Assembly: GCF_002217795.2 (NCBI RefSeq)
Contig: NZ_AP018823.1
Location: forward strand, 3,658,001 to 3,722,000
Direction: 5' to 3'
Source of the DNA: Aquitalea magnusonii
GTDB taxonomy: Bacteria > Pseudomonadota > Gammaproteobacteria > Burkholderiales > Chromobacteriaceae
DNA length: 64,000 nt
Within the stretch, counting starts at the first letter, position 1. Every line of letters starts with the position of its first letter. Positions 51,220 through 59,378 of the stretch are shown here, in pieces. The notes under the pieces were generated by a model. It saw nothing but the letters and a program-made list of their open reading frames with translations. It made no database searches and was not told the DNA's origin. Position numbers and translations under genes: made by a program.

Positions 51220-52809
51220 ATGTCTCTTATCAAGCGTTTATGGCTGACCATCCTGTTTACCGTGGCCAGCCTGCTGATTGTGCTGGCCGTTACCAGTCAG
51301 CAATTGTTCTCCCTCACCCGGCATGTCGACGAATACAGCCAGCACCAGCAATTGTCGGCCAATCTCTACCAGTTCAAGGCCAGCGTGCTCAGCCTGTCCC
51401 GCGCCGACCCCTTGCAGCCGGAAACAGCCAAACACCTGCAACAGGTCAAGCAGCAGGTACAAGTGCTGAGTGCTCAGATTGCCAAGGTTCTGCCAGATGC
51501 CCAGGCCAAGCCGTTTCTAGAGCAGAGCAAGGCCTTGTGGCAGCAATACACCCGTAACCTGGAAAGCGCGCTGACCATTGCCGAAACCGCGCCACAAGAT
51601 GCGCTGTCGATTCCGGAACAAGCCTATCAGCAAAGCCTGGTGCCGCTGGTGGCACTGCTAGACCAGCAACTGGTGCTGGCCGGCAAGGATCAGACCGCAG
51701 AAGAAGCCGCCATGCATGCCATGTTGCAACAACTGGCAATCATCATTCTGGGGCCTTTGCTGCTGGCCAGTGTGGCGGTGGTGCTGATCCAGCTGGCACT
51801 GGCACGGCGCTTGAAAATGCAGATGGCGGCCATGGGGCGTGCCGTGGACGCGCTTAGCGAAGGCAATCTGGCGGCGCGTCTGCCAGAACAGGGGCGAGAT
51901 GAGCTGGCGCAAATGGCGGCGCGCATCAATCGCTTTCTGGAGCGACTGGGCGAGCTGTTGAGCAATGTGCATCAGCATGCCAGCCGCAACCAGCGTGACA
52001 GCCAGCAGCTGCAACTGATTACCAGCCAGGCGGCCGACGCCAGCCGCCTGCAAACCGGCAAGGCCAATCTGAGCAACGAAGCAGCAGCGCAGATTGCCAG
52101 CCAGGCCGAGAGCGTGGCGCAATTCATCACCCAGGCCGAAGCCGGCTCACGCCAGGCACTGCAGCGTACCGAACAGGCCCGCCAACTGGGCAGCGCCAAT
52201 GCCGCCGCCATGCAGGAACTGGCCGGGCGCATTGATTCTGCCATGCAGGAAATGCAGCAACTAAACCAGTCTATTGCCGACATTGCCCAGATCAGCACCC
52301 TGATTCGCGATGTGGCGGAGCAAACCAATCTGCTGGCGCTCAACGCAGCGATTGAAGCTGCCCGTGCCGGCGAACAGGGCCGGGGTTTTGCCGTGGTGGC
52401 CGATGAGGTGCGCAAGCTGTCCGAACGCACTGCCAGTGCCACTTCACGCATTTTCGACAGCCTGGCCAAGGTGGAAACCGTCAAGCAGTCATTAGGCGAA
52501 GCCATCGATACCGCCGGCAAGGCCAGCCATGACAACCAGCACGCCCAGCAGGCCTTGGGTGTGGCGTTGTCCGGGGTGGATGAGGCACTGGCTGAACTGG
52601 GACAGTTGATGGAACGGATAAGCCAGGTACGCCAGCAACAGAGCGAAGCGGGCAACAGCATCCGTCAGCACGGTTATGAACTGGCCCATCTGGCCAGCAG
52701 CATTGACGAACAGATGCGTGACGCCAACCCGGTGATGCGCCAGTTGGCCGAATCCGCCAGCGTGCTGAACCAGGCGCTTAGCTGGTTCCGGCTGCAACCC
52801 CAGCCATGA
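51220..52809 (+). CDS. Methyl-accepting chemotaxis protein
   Basis: 529 residues: membrane helices at about 7-28 and 168-192 flank a helical periplasmic domain of about 140 residues rich in Gln (four-helix-bundle type). HAMP follows, then the signalling hairpin with tip [20 protein letters not shown] and [20 protein letters not shown] in succession. The cytosolic part after the tip is of modest length. The periplasmic ligand is unknown. Encoded singly. Confidence 0.9.
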   Translation: MSLIKRLWLTILFTVASLLIVLAVTSQQLFSLTRHVDEYSQHQQLSANLYQFKASVLSLSRADPLQPETAKHLQQVKQQVQVLSAQIAKVLPDAQAKPFLEQSKALWQQYTRNLESALTIAETAPQDALSIPEQAYQQSLVPLVALLDQQLVLAGKDQTAEEAAMHAMLQQLAIIILGPLLLASVAVVLIQLALARRLKMQMAAMGRAVDALSEGNLAARLPEQGRDELAQMAARINRFLERLGELLSNVHQHASRNQRDSQQLQLITSQAADASRLQTGKANLSNEAAAQIASQAESVAQFITQAEAGSRQALQRTEQARQLGSANAAAMQELAGRIDSAMQEMQQLNQSIADIAQISTLIRDVAEQTNLLALNAAIEAARAGEQGRGFAVVADEVRKLSERTASATSRIFDSLAKVETVKQSLGEAIDTAGKASHDNQHAQQALGVALSGVDEALAELGQLMERISQVRQQQSEAGNSIRQHGYELAHLASSIDEQMRDANPVMRQLAESASVLNQALSWFRLQPQP

Positions 52810-52826
52810 TATTGCTCCATGCAAAA

Positions 52827-52850
52827 ACGGCAGCCATCGCGGGCTGCCGT
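52827..52850. terminator. Hairpin after the chemoreceptor gene
   Basis: ACGGCAGCC/GGCTGCCGT, nine exact pairs. The T run (five T) is on the minus strand; the + side has only TTCAGG. It may serve as second terminator for tpx read-through, or as a poor one for the chemoreceptor gene. The stem is almost the same as that at 53037-53072. Confidence 0.55.
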
Positions 52851-52993
52851 TCAGGCTGCTGACAAAGTTATTTGATTCGATTGCACTGGACCCGGCAAAG
52901 CCGGGCCTTTCGATTCACTGATTACTTTCGCAGCCTTCCATTTATTCCCTATCCCCCCGCCCTTACCTTGCCAATTGAAGAGAAAAAGTGAGC

Positions 52994-53017
52994 CTCGCTT
53001 TCCCTCCGGAAAGCGAG
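52994..53017. repeat. Perfect 10-bp hairpin in the chemoreceptor-tpx gap
   Basis: CTCGCTTTCC/GGAAAGCGAG with loop CTCC. On the minus strand a T-rich tract follows after a few bases. Role unknown: terminator-like or part of a small RNA. Confidence 0.5.
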
Positions 53018-53036
53018 AGGAGTCGGTCAACAAAGC

Positions 53037-53072
53037 AAAACGGCAGCCATCATGGGCTGCCGTTTTGCTTTT
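53037..53072. terminator. Terminator of tpx (bidirectional form)
   Basis: CAAAACGGCAGCC/GGCTGCCGTTTTG, 13 exact pairs, then CTTTT on the + strand and a matching T run inside the stem on the minus strand. It lies 20 bp beyond the tpx stop codon. Confidence 0.85.
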
Positions 53073-53092
53073 ACTACTGCGGAACAGGCTGC

Positions 53093-53590
53093 TTACAGCA
53101 CAGCCAGCGCAGCGTCGTAGTTGGGTTCGCTGCCGATTTCGGCAACCAGCTCGCTGTGCAGCACGGTGTTGTCAGCATCCAGTACCACCACGGCACGGGC
53201 AGTCAGACCGGCCAGCGGGCCGGAAGCCAGCTTCACGCCCCAGGCTTGCAGGAAGTCGGCATTGCGGAAGGTGGACAGGTTCACCACGTTCTCGATGCCT
53301 TCGGCACCGCAGAAACGCTTTTGCGCAAACGGCAGGTCGGCAGAAACGCACAGCACTACGGTGTCGGCCTTGCCAGCGGCTTTTTCGTTGAACTTGCGTA
53401 CCGAAGTGGCGCAAGTCGGGGTGTCCACGCTGGGGAAGATGTTGATGATTTTCTTCTTGCCAGCGAAATCGGCCAGGCTCACGTCGGCCAGATCACCATT
53501 GGTCAGCGTCAGGGCCGGGGCCTTGTCGCCCTTGACCGGCAGGGTGCCTGCCACTTCAACCGGATTACCACGAAGCGTTACAGATGCCAT
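53093..53590 (-). CDS. tpx: Thiol peroxidase (2-Cys atypical peroxiredoxin)
   Basis: 165 residues. The peroxidatic Cys is in [17 protein letters not shown], the resolving Cys in [14 protein letters not shown]; thioredoxin-fold strands surround them ([20 protein letters not shown] at the start). The enzyme reduces hydrogen peroxide and organic hydroperoxides with thioredoxin, in the cytosol or periplasm; no signal peptide is seen. Encoded singly, with its own terminator. Confidence 0.94.
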   Translation of the reverse strand: MASVTLRGNPVEVAGTLPVKGDKAPALTLTNGDLADVSLADFAGKKKIINIFPSVDTPTCATSVRKFNEKAAGKADTVVLCVSADLPFAQKRFCGAEGIENVVNLSTFRNADFLQAWGVKLASGPLAGLTARAVVVLDADNTVLHSELVAEIGSEPNYDAALAVL

Positions 53591-53699
53591 GTGTCACTTC
53601 CTTCAAGCAAAGGCGGCCAATGCTGCGACCGGCCGCCGGGGTGGAGATGCACTCAGTGTGGGGCCTGACAGCAGAAAATCAACCCTGCTGCCAGTCAGT

Positions 53700-54089
53700 C
53701 TATTCTTCCAGCTTGAGTCCCAGCTCGTTCAGCACTTCGCGCGCACTGCGGAAAGCCTCCACCGCCGCCGGGGCGCCGCCATAAACGGCACTGTGCAACA
53801 GCACCTCGCGGATTTCCACCAGGCTGGCACCGTTGTTGATGGCACCGCGCACATGGCCTTTCAGCTCGGTGCTGCGGCCCAGCGCCGCCAGCATGGCGCA
53901 GGTGATCAGGCTGCGGGTTTTCAGGTCCAGCCCCTCGCGCTGCCAGGTACTGCCCCAGGCGTGTTCGTTCAGCCAGTCCTGCAAGGGGGCGGAAAAGCCA
54001 TCCAGATTGCTCATCGCCCGTTCGACAAAGGCCTCACCCATCACCTGGGTGCGGCGGGCCTTGCCGGCGGCGCGGTCTTGCTCGCTCAT
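53700..54089 (-). CDS. Carboxymuconolactone decarboxylase-family protein
   Basis: 129 residues, all-helical fold. LDLKTRSLITCAMLAALGRS, ELKGHVRGAINNGASLVEIR and EVLLHSAVYGGAPAAVEAFR match the family that includes PcaC (4-carboxymuconolactone decarboxylase). It resembles PcaC in length, but no pca genes lie nearby and no CxxC pair of the AhpD type is present, so a function in aromatic degradation is possible but unproven. It starts 60 bp upstream of a 36-bp gap to hisC, which is read in the same direction. Confidence 0.84.
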   Translation of the reverse strand: MSEQDRAAGKARRTQVMGEAFVERAMSNLDGFSAPLQDWLNEHAWGSTWQREGLDLKTRSLITCAMLAALGRSTELKGHVRGAINNGASLVEIREVLLHSAVYGGAPAAVEAFRSAREVLNELGLKLEE

Positions 54090-54125
54090 GTCTGCTCCTT
54101 TCGTGGCTAGTAATGCAGTCGGATG

Positions 54126-55184
54126 TCAGGACAACAGGCTGCCCAGCACCTGCACCAGCCGTGTGCATTCGGCATCAGTGCCAATGCTGATGCGCAGGTA
54201 CTGGTTGATGCGCGGCGCGGTGAAGTGGCGCACGATCACCGCCTGCTGGCGCAAGCCGGTGGCCAGCATGGCCGCGTCGTGCTGCGGGTGGCGGGCAAAC
54301 ACGAAATTGGCCGCCGAGGGCAATACTTCAAAGCCCAGCGCCTGCAATTGCGCAGTCAGTTGTTCCCGTGTGCGCATCACCGCCTGGCAGGTGTGACGGA
54401 AGTAGTCGTCGTCTTCGAATGACGCCACCGCCCCGGCCAGCGCCAGCCGGTCCAGCGGATAGGCGTTGAAGCTGTTTTTTACCCGCTCCAGCGCCTCGAT
54501 CAGCGTGGCATCGCCCACCGCATAGCCCACACGCAGCCCGGCCAGCGAGCGCGATTTGGACAGGGTGTGTACCACCAGCAGATTGGGATAGTCGTTCACC
54601 AGTGCGATGGCGCTGTCGCCACCAAAATCGACATAGGCTTCGTCGATCACCACCACCTGGTCGGGATGGTCATCCAGCAACTGACGGATGGCGGACAGCG
54701 GCAGCAGGCGGCCGGTGGGCGCATTCGGATTGGCCAGGATCACCCCGCCGCAGGGCTGGCGGTAGTCCTCCACCCGGATGGACAGGCTGTCATCCAGCGG
54801 CACCTGACGCGCTTCGATGCCGAACAGGCCGCAATACACCGGATAAAAACCATAGCTGATGTCCGGCATCAGCAAGGGCTGTTCGTGCTTGAGCAGGGCC
54901 TGGAACACAATGCCCAGCACCTCGTCCGAGCTGTTGCCCACAAACACCTGCGGGCGGCTGACACCATGGTAGCCGGCAATGGCGTCTTTCAGCTTGTCGC
55001 CGCTCGGGTCCGGATACAGGCGCAGGCTGTCGTCGGTGGCGGCACGGATGGCCGCCAGCACCTTGGGCGACGGCCCGTAGGGGTTTTCATTGGTATTGAG
55101 CTTGATCAGCGTATCCAGCTTGGGCTGCTCACCCGGCACATAAGGGGTGAGCTGATGCACCACCGGACTCCAGAAACGACTCAT
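54126..55184 (-). CDS. hisC: Histidinol-phosphate aminotransferase
   Basis: 352 residues of fold-type I PLP aminotransferases. Features: [18 protein letters not shown] at the N-terminus, [47 protein letters not shown] and the PLP-binding Lys in [20 protein letters not shown]. It converts imidazole-acetol phosphate to histidinol phosphate in histidine synthesis. Other his genes are not adjacent, so it may be a second copy or one with overlapping aromatic aminotransferase activity. Preceded upstream by repeat copy 2. Confidence 0.9.
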   Translation of the reverse strand: MSRFWSPVVHQLTPYVPGEQPKLDTLIKLNTNENPYGPSPKVLAAIRAATDDSLRLYPDPSGDKLKDAIAGYHGVSRPQVFVGNSSDEVLGIVFQALLKHEQPLLMPDISYGFYPVYCGLFGIEARQVPLDDSLSIRVEDYRQPCGGVILANPNAPTGRLLPLSAIRQLLDDHPDQVVVIDEAYVDFGGDSAIALVNDYPNLLVVHTLSKSRSLAGLRVGYAVGDATLIEALERVKNSFNAYPLDRLALAGAVASFEDDDYFRHTCQAVMRTREQLTAQLQALGFEVLPSAANFVFARHPQHDAAMLATGLRQQAVIVRHFTAPRINQYLRISIGTDAECTRLVQVLGSLLS

Positions 55185-55230
55185 GATTCAACCTTTCCCG
55201 GCCACGCCCAGCGCAGCCTGTAATTCATAG

Positions 55231-55344
55231 AGAGCGGCTAACAAAAAAGCATCGCGTCCCTGATGCAAGGCGCGCCGACGCAGACAGTACAAGGGTACGG
55301 CCAGGAGGCGCAACACAGCAGCAGGATTTTGTCAGCTGCTCTTA
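55231..55344. repeat. MITE-like interspersed repeat, copy 2
   Basis: 114 bp in opposite orientation to copy 1, with ends AGAGCGGCTAACAAAAAA and (reverse complement of the right end) TAAGAGCAGCTGACAAAA. Most positions of the core (TTGCGCC, CCGTACC, TTGTACTGTC, GGCGCGCCTTGC) agree with copy 1. The TAA stop of the EamA transporter gene is formed by its right end. Confidence 0.78.
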
Positions 55345-56244
55345 ACGTCCTGCGCTGCGCGCCGACAACAACACGCCGCCCAGAATGGCAGCAATCCCCA
55401 GCAGGTGATAACCATGAATGGCCTCACCCAGCAATAACATGGACAACACGGCACCAAAAGCCGGCATCAGATGAATGAAACTGCCGGCCCGCGCCGCACC
55501 AACCCGCGCCACGCCCTGATTGTAAAAATGATAAGCCAGCACCGAGGGCAGCGTGCCGACATAGGCAAAACTGGCCAGCGTGGTGACATTCAGCACCGCC
55601 CGCCGTCCCTGGGCATATTCCAGCAAAAACAGCGGCAGGATGGCCAACAGGCCGATGGCCACCAGCAGGGTGAGCAGGCCCAGCCGATCCAGTCCGGCGG
55701 GCAGGCCACGCAACAACAGGGTATACACGGCCCAGGCCAGCATGGCGGTAAACACCAGCGCATCGCCATGGTTGATATCCAGCGTCAGCAAGCGTGCCGG
55801 TTCGCCATGCGCCACCAGCAGCAACACCCCGGCAAAAGACAGCAACACCGCAGCCAACTGGCCACGATTAAGCGGCAGGTGGAAAAACAGCGCCCCCAGC
55901 AGCACGATCAGGATGGGAATGAAGGAGTTGAGCAGCACGCCATTGGTGGCACTGGTGGATTGCAAACCCAGGTAAACCAGCGAATTGAAACTGGCAATGC
56001 CCAGCAAGGCCAGCAGGATGATGCGTCGCCAGTGCGGCTGCCACAGCGAGCGCTGCGCCAGCATGGGCTTGAGGCCGACAGGCAGCAGCACGGCCAGCGC
56101 AATCAGCCAGCGGCCAAAAGCCAGGGTCAGCGGTGGAATGCTGGCATGGACGGCACGGCCCAAGACGAAGTTGCCAGCCCAGAACAGGGCAGCCAGGGTA
56201 AGCAGACAGTAAGCGGCAGTATGATAAGAACGCGGAGAGGTCAT
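55342..56244 (-). CDS. EamA/DMT-family transporter
   Basis: 300 residues from MTSPRSYHTAAYCLL (a start at 56256 would add four). Ten membrane helices in two EamA repeats: ALFWAGNFVLGRAVHASIPP and FGRWLIALAVLLPVG in the first, AWAVYTLLLRGLPAG and YVGTLPSVLAYHFYNQGVAR in the second; the last helix has the typical LMPAFGAVLSMLLLGEAIHG. Members export amino acids or metabolites. Substrate unknown. Encoded singly; its stop codon abuts the repeat at 55231. Confidence 0.86.
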   Translation of the reverse strand: MTSPRSYHTAAYCLLTLAALFWAGNFVLGRAVHASIPPLTLAFGRWLIALAVLLPVGLKPMLAQRSLWQPHWRRIILLALLGIASFNSLVYLGLQSTSATNGVLLNSFIPILIVLLGALFFHLPLNRGQLAAVLLSFAGVLLLVAHGEPARLLTLDINHGDALVFTAMLAWAVYTLLLRGLPAGLDRLGLLTLLVAIGLLAILPLFLLEYAQGRRAVLNVTTLASFAYVGTLPSVLAYHFYNQGVARVGAARAGSFIHLMPAFGAVLSMLLLGEAIHGYHLLGIAAILGGVLLSARSAGR

Positions 56245-56726
56245 GGTTTCAACCATGCCATGCCGGGCGGAAAGCTGGCAACTGTTTTGCGGCGCAACAT
56301 TTCAATCAAACTGAACCGCCTGCTGCAGACAAGGCTTTTACTGGCTTTACGCTACCTGGCTGGTGAACGCACGACATATTCGACTCAGGATTTTGTCGCT
56401 AAGAATTTACGCGGCCAACGCAGCATTCCCCCGTGGCGCGCGCCGCTGTAGCCGGGATTGGGCAAGGTTTTAAGCCGCCGCCCTGTTTGAGCCATTCGAC
56501 GTTAGCGAATGGCGAGTTCGGCGGTGCCTTGCCCGGCCCGGAAAGAGCGGGAATTCGCGCAACCCGGGGTCGCCTGGGGGTGCAGGGGGGCTGGCGACGC
56601 AGCTCCCCTGCCTGCACGGCGGGCAGTCCCGCCACGTAAACACGCGGCGCGCGCCACGGGGATTGGGGCGCATCACATCGCTGTTGGCTTCGACACTACG
56701 CCTTTTGTCTGCATCACAGGCCTGGC

Positions 56727-56754
56727 AAAAAAAAACCGGAGCCGTAGCCCCGGT
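56727..56754 (-). terminator. Rho-independent terminator
   Basis: Eight pairs including one G-T around loop TACG, followed by nine T on the minus strand. Confidence 0.8.
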
Positions 56755-56898
56755 CAACGACATCCCCCACGAGATGTATTCCCCATCAACACATGCAAGC
56801 ATGTTGCCAGCAACATGAGGCAGCGCCCGGTCGCGGGCGGTGTGCATCAGTGTCAAATGTCTAGCAGCATAAGCGGGTCGCGGGGGCGCTGTCGATGA
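56727..56898 (-). ncRNA. Candidate small RNA, about 170 nt
   Basis: A minus strand terminator (ACCGGGGC/GCTCCGGT with one G-T pair, then nine T; 56727-56754) has no protein gene close upstream. A possible promoter TTGATC-N15-TATTAA (56931-56905) precedes it. The span contains the hairpin ATGTTGC/GCAACAT with a two-base loop. The promoter spacing is short, so this is tentative; it may instead be the long 3' trailer of the MBL-fold gene. Confidence 0.38.
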
Positions 56899-57130
56899 TT
56901 TTGTTTAATACACCCAGCAAAACTTGATCAAACATTAATTTATACAATCAAATAAACAACAGCTTATGCATAAACATCAATAATATTGTCGATTTATTTG
57001 ATCAAACAATACAATCACTTGCTCGGCCCGGCCCTGGCGGGGAAACACCCCTGCCCAGGCTGGATCCAACTGTCAACAAGCCCGCACAGCACTGGCCAGC
57101 CATGGCCAGAATGTTAAACAAATGCCACAG

Positions 57131-57994
57131 TCAGCGCGCCAGTGCTGTCAGGCGTGGCACATGGTCTGCGGCATGGAAACGGCCTTTGGCATCGCGGTTG
57201 ACCCAGGCCATGGCGTACTGCGGGTCGTGGGTGAAGAATAGCCGCCCTTGCCGGGCAAGCAAGCCTTCCAGCAACTGGCGTTTTTCGTCGGTGAGCTGTT
57301 CCGGAAAGCGGTCGTAACCCATGGTGATGGGTACATGCACCCAGGGGGCACCGGGGATGAGGTCGGCGGCATAGACAACCGGCCCGTCTTCCAGCGGAAT
57401 TTCGGTCAGCAGCATGCCCGGTGTGTGGCCATCGCTCAGATGAAAGCGGTAATCAGCCGGCAGGCAGGCCGGTGTCTCGCCATCGGTCAGCACCAGTCGG
57501 CCACTGTTTTCCAGCAAGGCAATCAGTTCGGGGATGAAAGACGCCCGGTCACGCGCATGTGGCGCACAGGCACGTTGCCAGGCAGTGCGGCCGACCACGA
57601 ACTGCGCCTTGGGAAACAGCAGCCGCGCCGGGCCGCCATCCCAGGCGGCCAGCAGGCCGCCGACATGGTCGAAATGCAGGTGGGACAGAATCACCACGTC
57701 GATGTCTTCGTGGCTGCAACCGGCAGCGGCCAGATTGTCCAGCAGCACATGGCCGTCTTCCACCACGCCGTAGCGGGCTTTGAGTTCCGGCGCAAAAAAT
57801 GCGCCGATACCGGCTTCCAGCAGAATGCGGCGGCCATCTTCTTCGCGCACCAGCAGACAGCGACAGGCCAGCGCCACCCGGTGTGCCTCGTCCGGGGCCA
57901 GCCATTGGCTCCACATGGCGCGTGGCGCATTGCCAAACATGGCACCGCCGTCCAGTTTCTGGGAATTGCCAAGCAAGGATGTCAGGGTACGCAT
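57131..57994 (-). CDS. MBL-fold metallo-hydrolase
   Basis: 287 residues of the metallo-beta-lactamase fold. Zinc ligands: [20 protein letters not shown] (HxHxDH), [20 protein letters not shown] and [11 protein letters not shown]. The overall layout resembles quorum-quenching lactonases and related hydrolases. The substrate cannot be told. The 3' end lies within a long inverted repeat. Starts 80 bp from the end of the mksG gene, so it may be read from the same transcript. Confidence 0.82.
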   Translation of the reverse strand: MRTLTSLLGNSQKLDGGAMFGNAPRAMWSQWLAPDEAHRVALACRCLLVREEDGRRILLEAGIGAFFAPELKARYGVVEDGHVLLDNLAAAGCSHEDIDVVILSHLHFDHVGGLLAAWDGGPARLLFPKAQFVVGRTAWQRACAPHARDRASFIPELIALLENSGRLVLTDGETPACLPADYRFHLSDGHTPGMLLTEIPLEDGPVVYAADLIPGAPWVHVPITMGYDRFPEQLTDEKRQLLEGLLARQGRLFFTHDPQYAMAWVNRDAKGRFHAADHVPRLTALAR

Positions 57995-58074
57995 GGGCGC
58001 TCCGCTTGATGATCGATGTCAACGATTATCAAGCAAGCGCTCGGTATTGTCACCCACTGCGCGGCAAGGGCGCA

Positions 58075-59304
58075 CTAGCCGACGGCAGCGTCCCCGGTAT
58101 GGCCGATAAACAGCGCCTCCTGCTCTACCTTGAGCTGGCGTTCCAGCATGGCAGCGCACAAGTCGGCCAGCATGGGGGGCAAGGGTTGTCGTGCCAGCCG
58201 GGCCAGTGCCTGCTGGTCGTCTTCGCTGAGCGACTGGCCGCCACAGGCCAGGGTCAGGTCATCGGCCTGCATACGCCACGGCTGCCAGGCGCAGCCGGCC
58301 TTGCCGGCCAGTTCGCCCACTTGCAGCGCAATGGCTACGCCGGACGGGTCCAGGTCACAGGCCACCTGCACCGGCAAGCGCAGCAAGGCCAGCACATGCC
58401 CCACCGCGTCCAGCCAGCGCCGGTGCGGATAGCCCGGCACCCAGATGGTGAGTACGGGCTCGGCTTGCCGGGTCAGTACTTCAAACACGCTGAGGTTTTC
58501 CACTATGCGCACCATCTGCACGGTCCCGCGCACCGCATCCACTTGTTGCAGCGCTTCCGGTGCCAGTGCCAGGCCGCTTTGCAACAAGGCGGCAGACAAC
58601 AAGGGCTGACCGGCGGCATAGAGCGTCAGCGCGCCGGACAGGAAAACGTGCGGGGTATGGCGCGAAATGCCACAGGATTCCAGCGCAATGCCGAACTCGG
58701 CCAGCCAGCGCCGGTCGGCCTCGCCAAAGGCCTTGCTGCGGCCCAGCGCATACTGGGAAAACTGCCGTTCGGTGCCCCACAAGCCTGCGGTCAGCCAGTT
58801 ATCCAGCCCCTGGGCTATTTTCAAGCGCCGCTCCAGCGTGGAGGACTGCACGCGCTGGGTGAGGCTGTCCGCCAGGGTTTGCAGCTGCGGATTTTGCGGC
58901 TGCCAGCCGCGCCATAGCTGGACGACTTCATCACGCGCATCTGCATCCGGCAGGCCGATCAGGCTGCGCAACTGGTACACCTCGCGCCAGCTCACCCAGA
59001 ACGGCTCCCACTGGCCCAGCCGGCCCGGTTCGGCATGCAGTTCCACCTCGCACCAGCCGCACTCCAGCAGGCGGCGCAGCAAGTCTTCGGCCTGGGCCGC
59101 ATCGCCACTTTGCGCCACGAGAGTAGTCCAGCGCTGGCGCATCACGCGCAAGGCCAGCCAGCGCTGCAGCAGGGCCTGATCGGCCGGTGGCAACAGCAAG
59201 GGCGTGGGGGCCAGGGTGGGTTGTAGCAGCAGATGATGGCCGCGCGCACCAATGGGCAGGCGCTCCACTAGTTCCGGGGAAATACGGGCAAGCCAGCTGG
59301 ACAT
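58075..59304 (-). CDS. mksG: MksG/JetD-like Toprim-domain nuclease subunit of an SMC system
   Basis: 409 residues from MSSWLARISPEL; an ATG at 59382 overlapping the mksB stop as ATGA would give 435 residues and cannot be excluded. The N-terminal 240 residues are of the JetD/MksG type (DUF3322-like). The C-terminal half shows a Toprim-like domain: Glu in VRIVENLSVFEVL and the acidic pair in ACDLDPSGVAIALQVGEL. In Wadjet (JetABCD) and MksBEFG systems this subunit is the DNA-cutting part acting on plasmids extruded by the SMC motor. Last gene of the mksFEBG operon. Confidence 0.75.
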   Translation of the reverse strand: MSSWLARISPELVERLPIGARGHHLLLQPTLAPTPLLLPPADQALLQRWLALRVMRQRWTTLVAQSGDAAQAEDLLRRLLECGWCEVELHAEPGRLGQWEPFWVSWREVYQLRSLIGLPDADARDEVVQLWRGWQPQNPQLQTLADSLTQRVQSSTLERRLKIAQGLDNWLTAGLWGTERQFSQYALGRSKAFGEADRRWLAEFGIALESCGISRHTPHVFLSGALTLYAAGQPLLSAALLQSGLALAPEALQQVDAVRGTVQMVRIVENLSVFEVLTRQAEPVLTIWVPGYPHRRWLDAVGHVLALLRLPVQVACDLDPSGVAIALQVGELAGKAGCAWQPWRMQADDLTLACGGQSLSEDDQQALARLARQPLPPMLADLCAAMLERQLKVEQEALFIGHTGDAAVG

Positions 59305-59378
59305 GGGGTTCTGCCAGAGTAAAGGGTGAAAGGAGTAGACCACCGGACGGAAACAAGTTTCCCCGTCCGGCGGCAACA

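Larger units (their letters stand above)
56257..57130. other. 874-bp non-coding region with a candidate small RNA and AT-rich segment
   Basis: 56430-56700 is a GC-rich block with a CATTCG/CGAATG hairpin (near 56497-56516) and no credible reading frame; it has the look of a dispersed conserved element. 56727-56898 is a candidate small RNA. 56900-57025 is strongly AT-rich with two TTGATCAAACA copies (near 56924 and 56999). A long inverted repeat ACAGCACTGGC/GCCAGTGCTGT (57086-57096 and 57138-57148) straddles the 3' end of the MBL-fold gene. Confidence 0.5.

Noticed and set aside
56470..56856. 128-codon minus strand frame in the EamA-MBL gap
   Set aside because: The translation is Arg/Pro-rich, runs through the terminator hairpin at 56727-56754 and has no ribosome-binding site; the region looks like non-coding GC-rich element DNA.
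56924..57010. TTGATCAAA repeats resembling FNR boxes
   Set aside because: FNR sites need TTGAT and ATCAA separated by four bases; here the halves overlap, so the match is only superficial.
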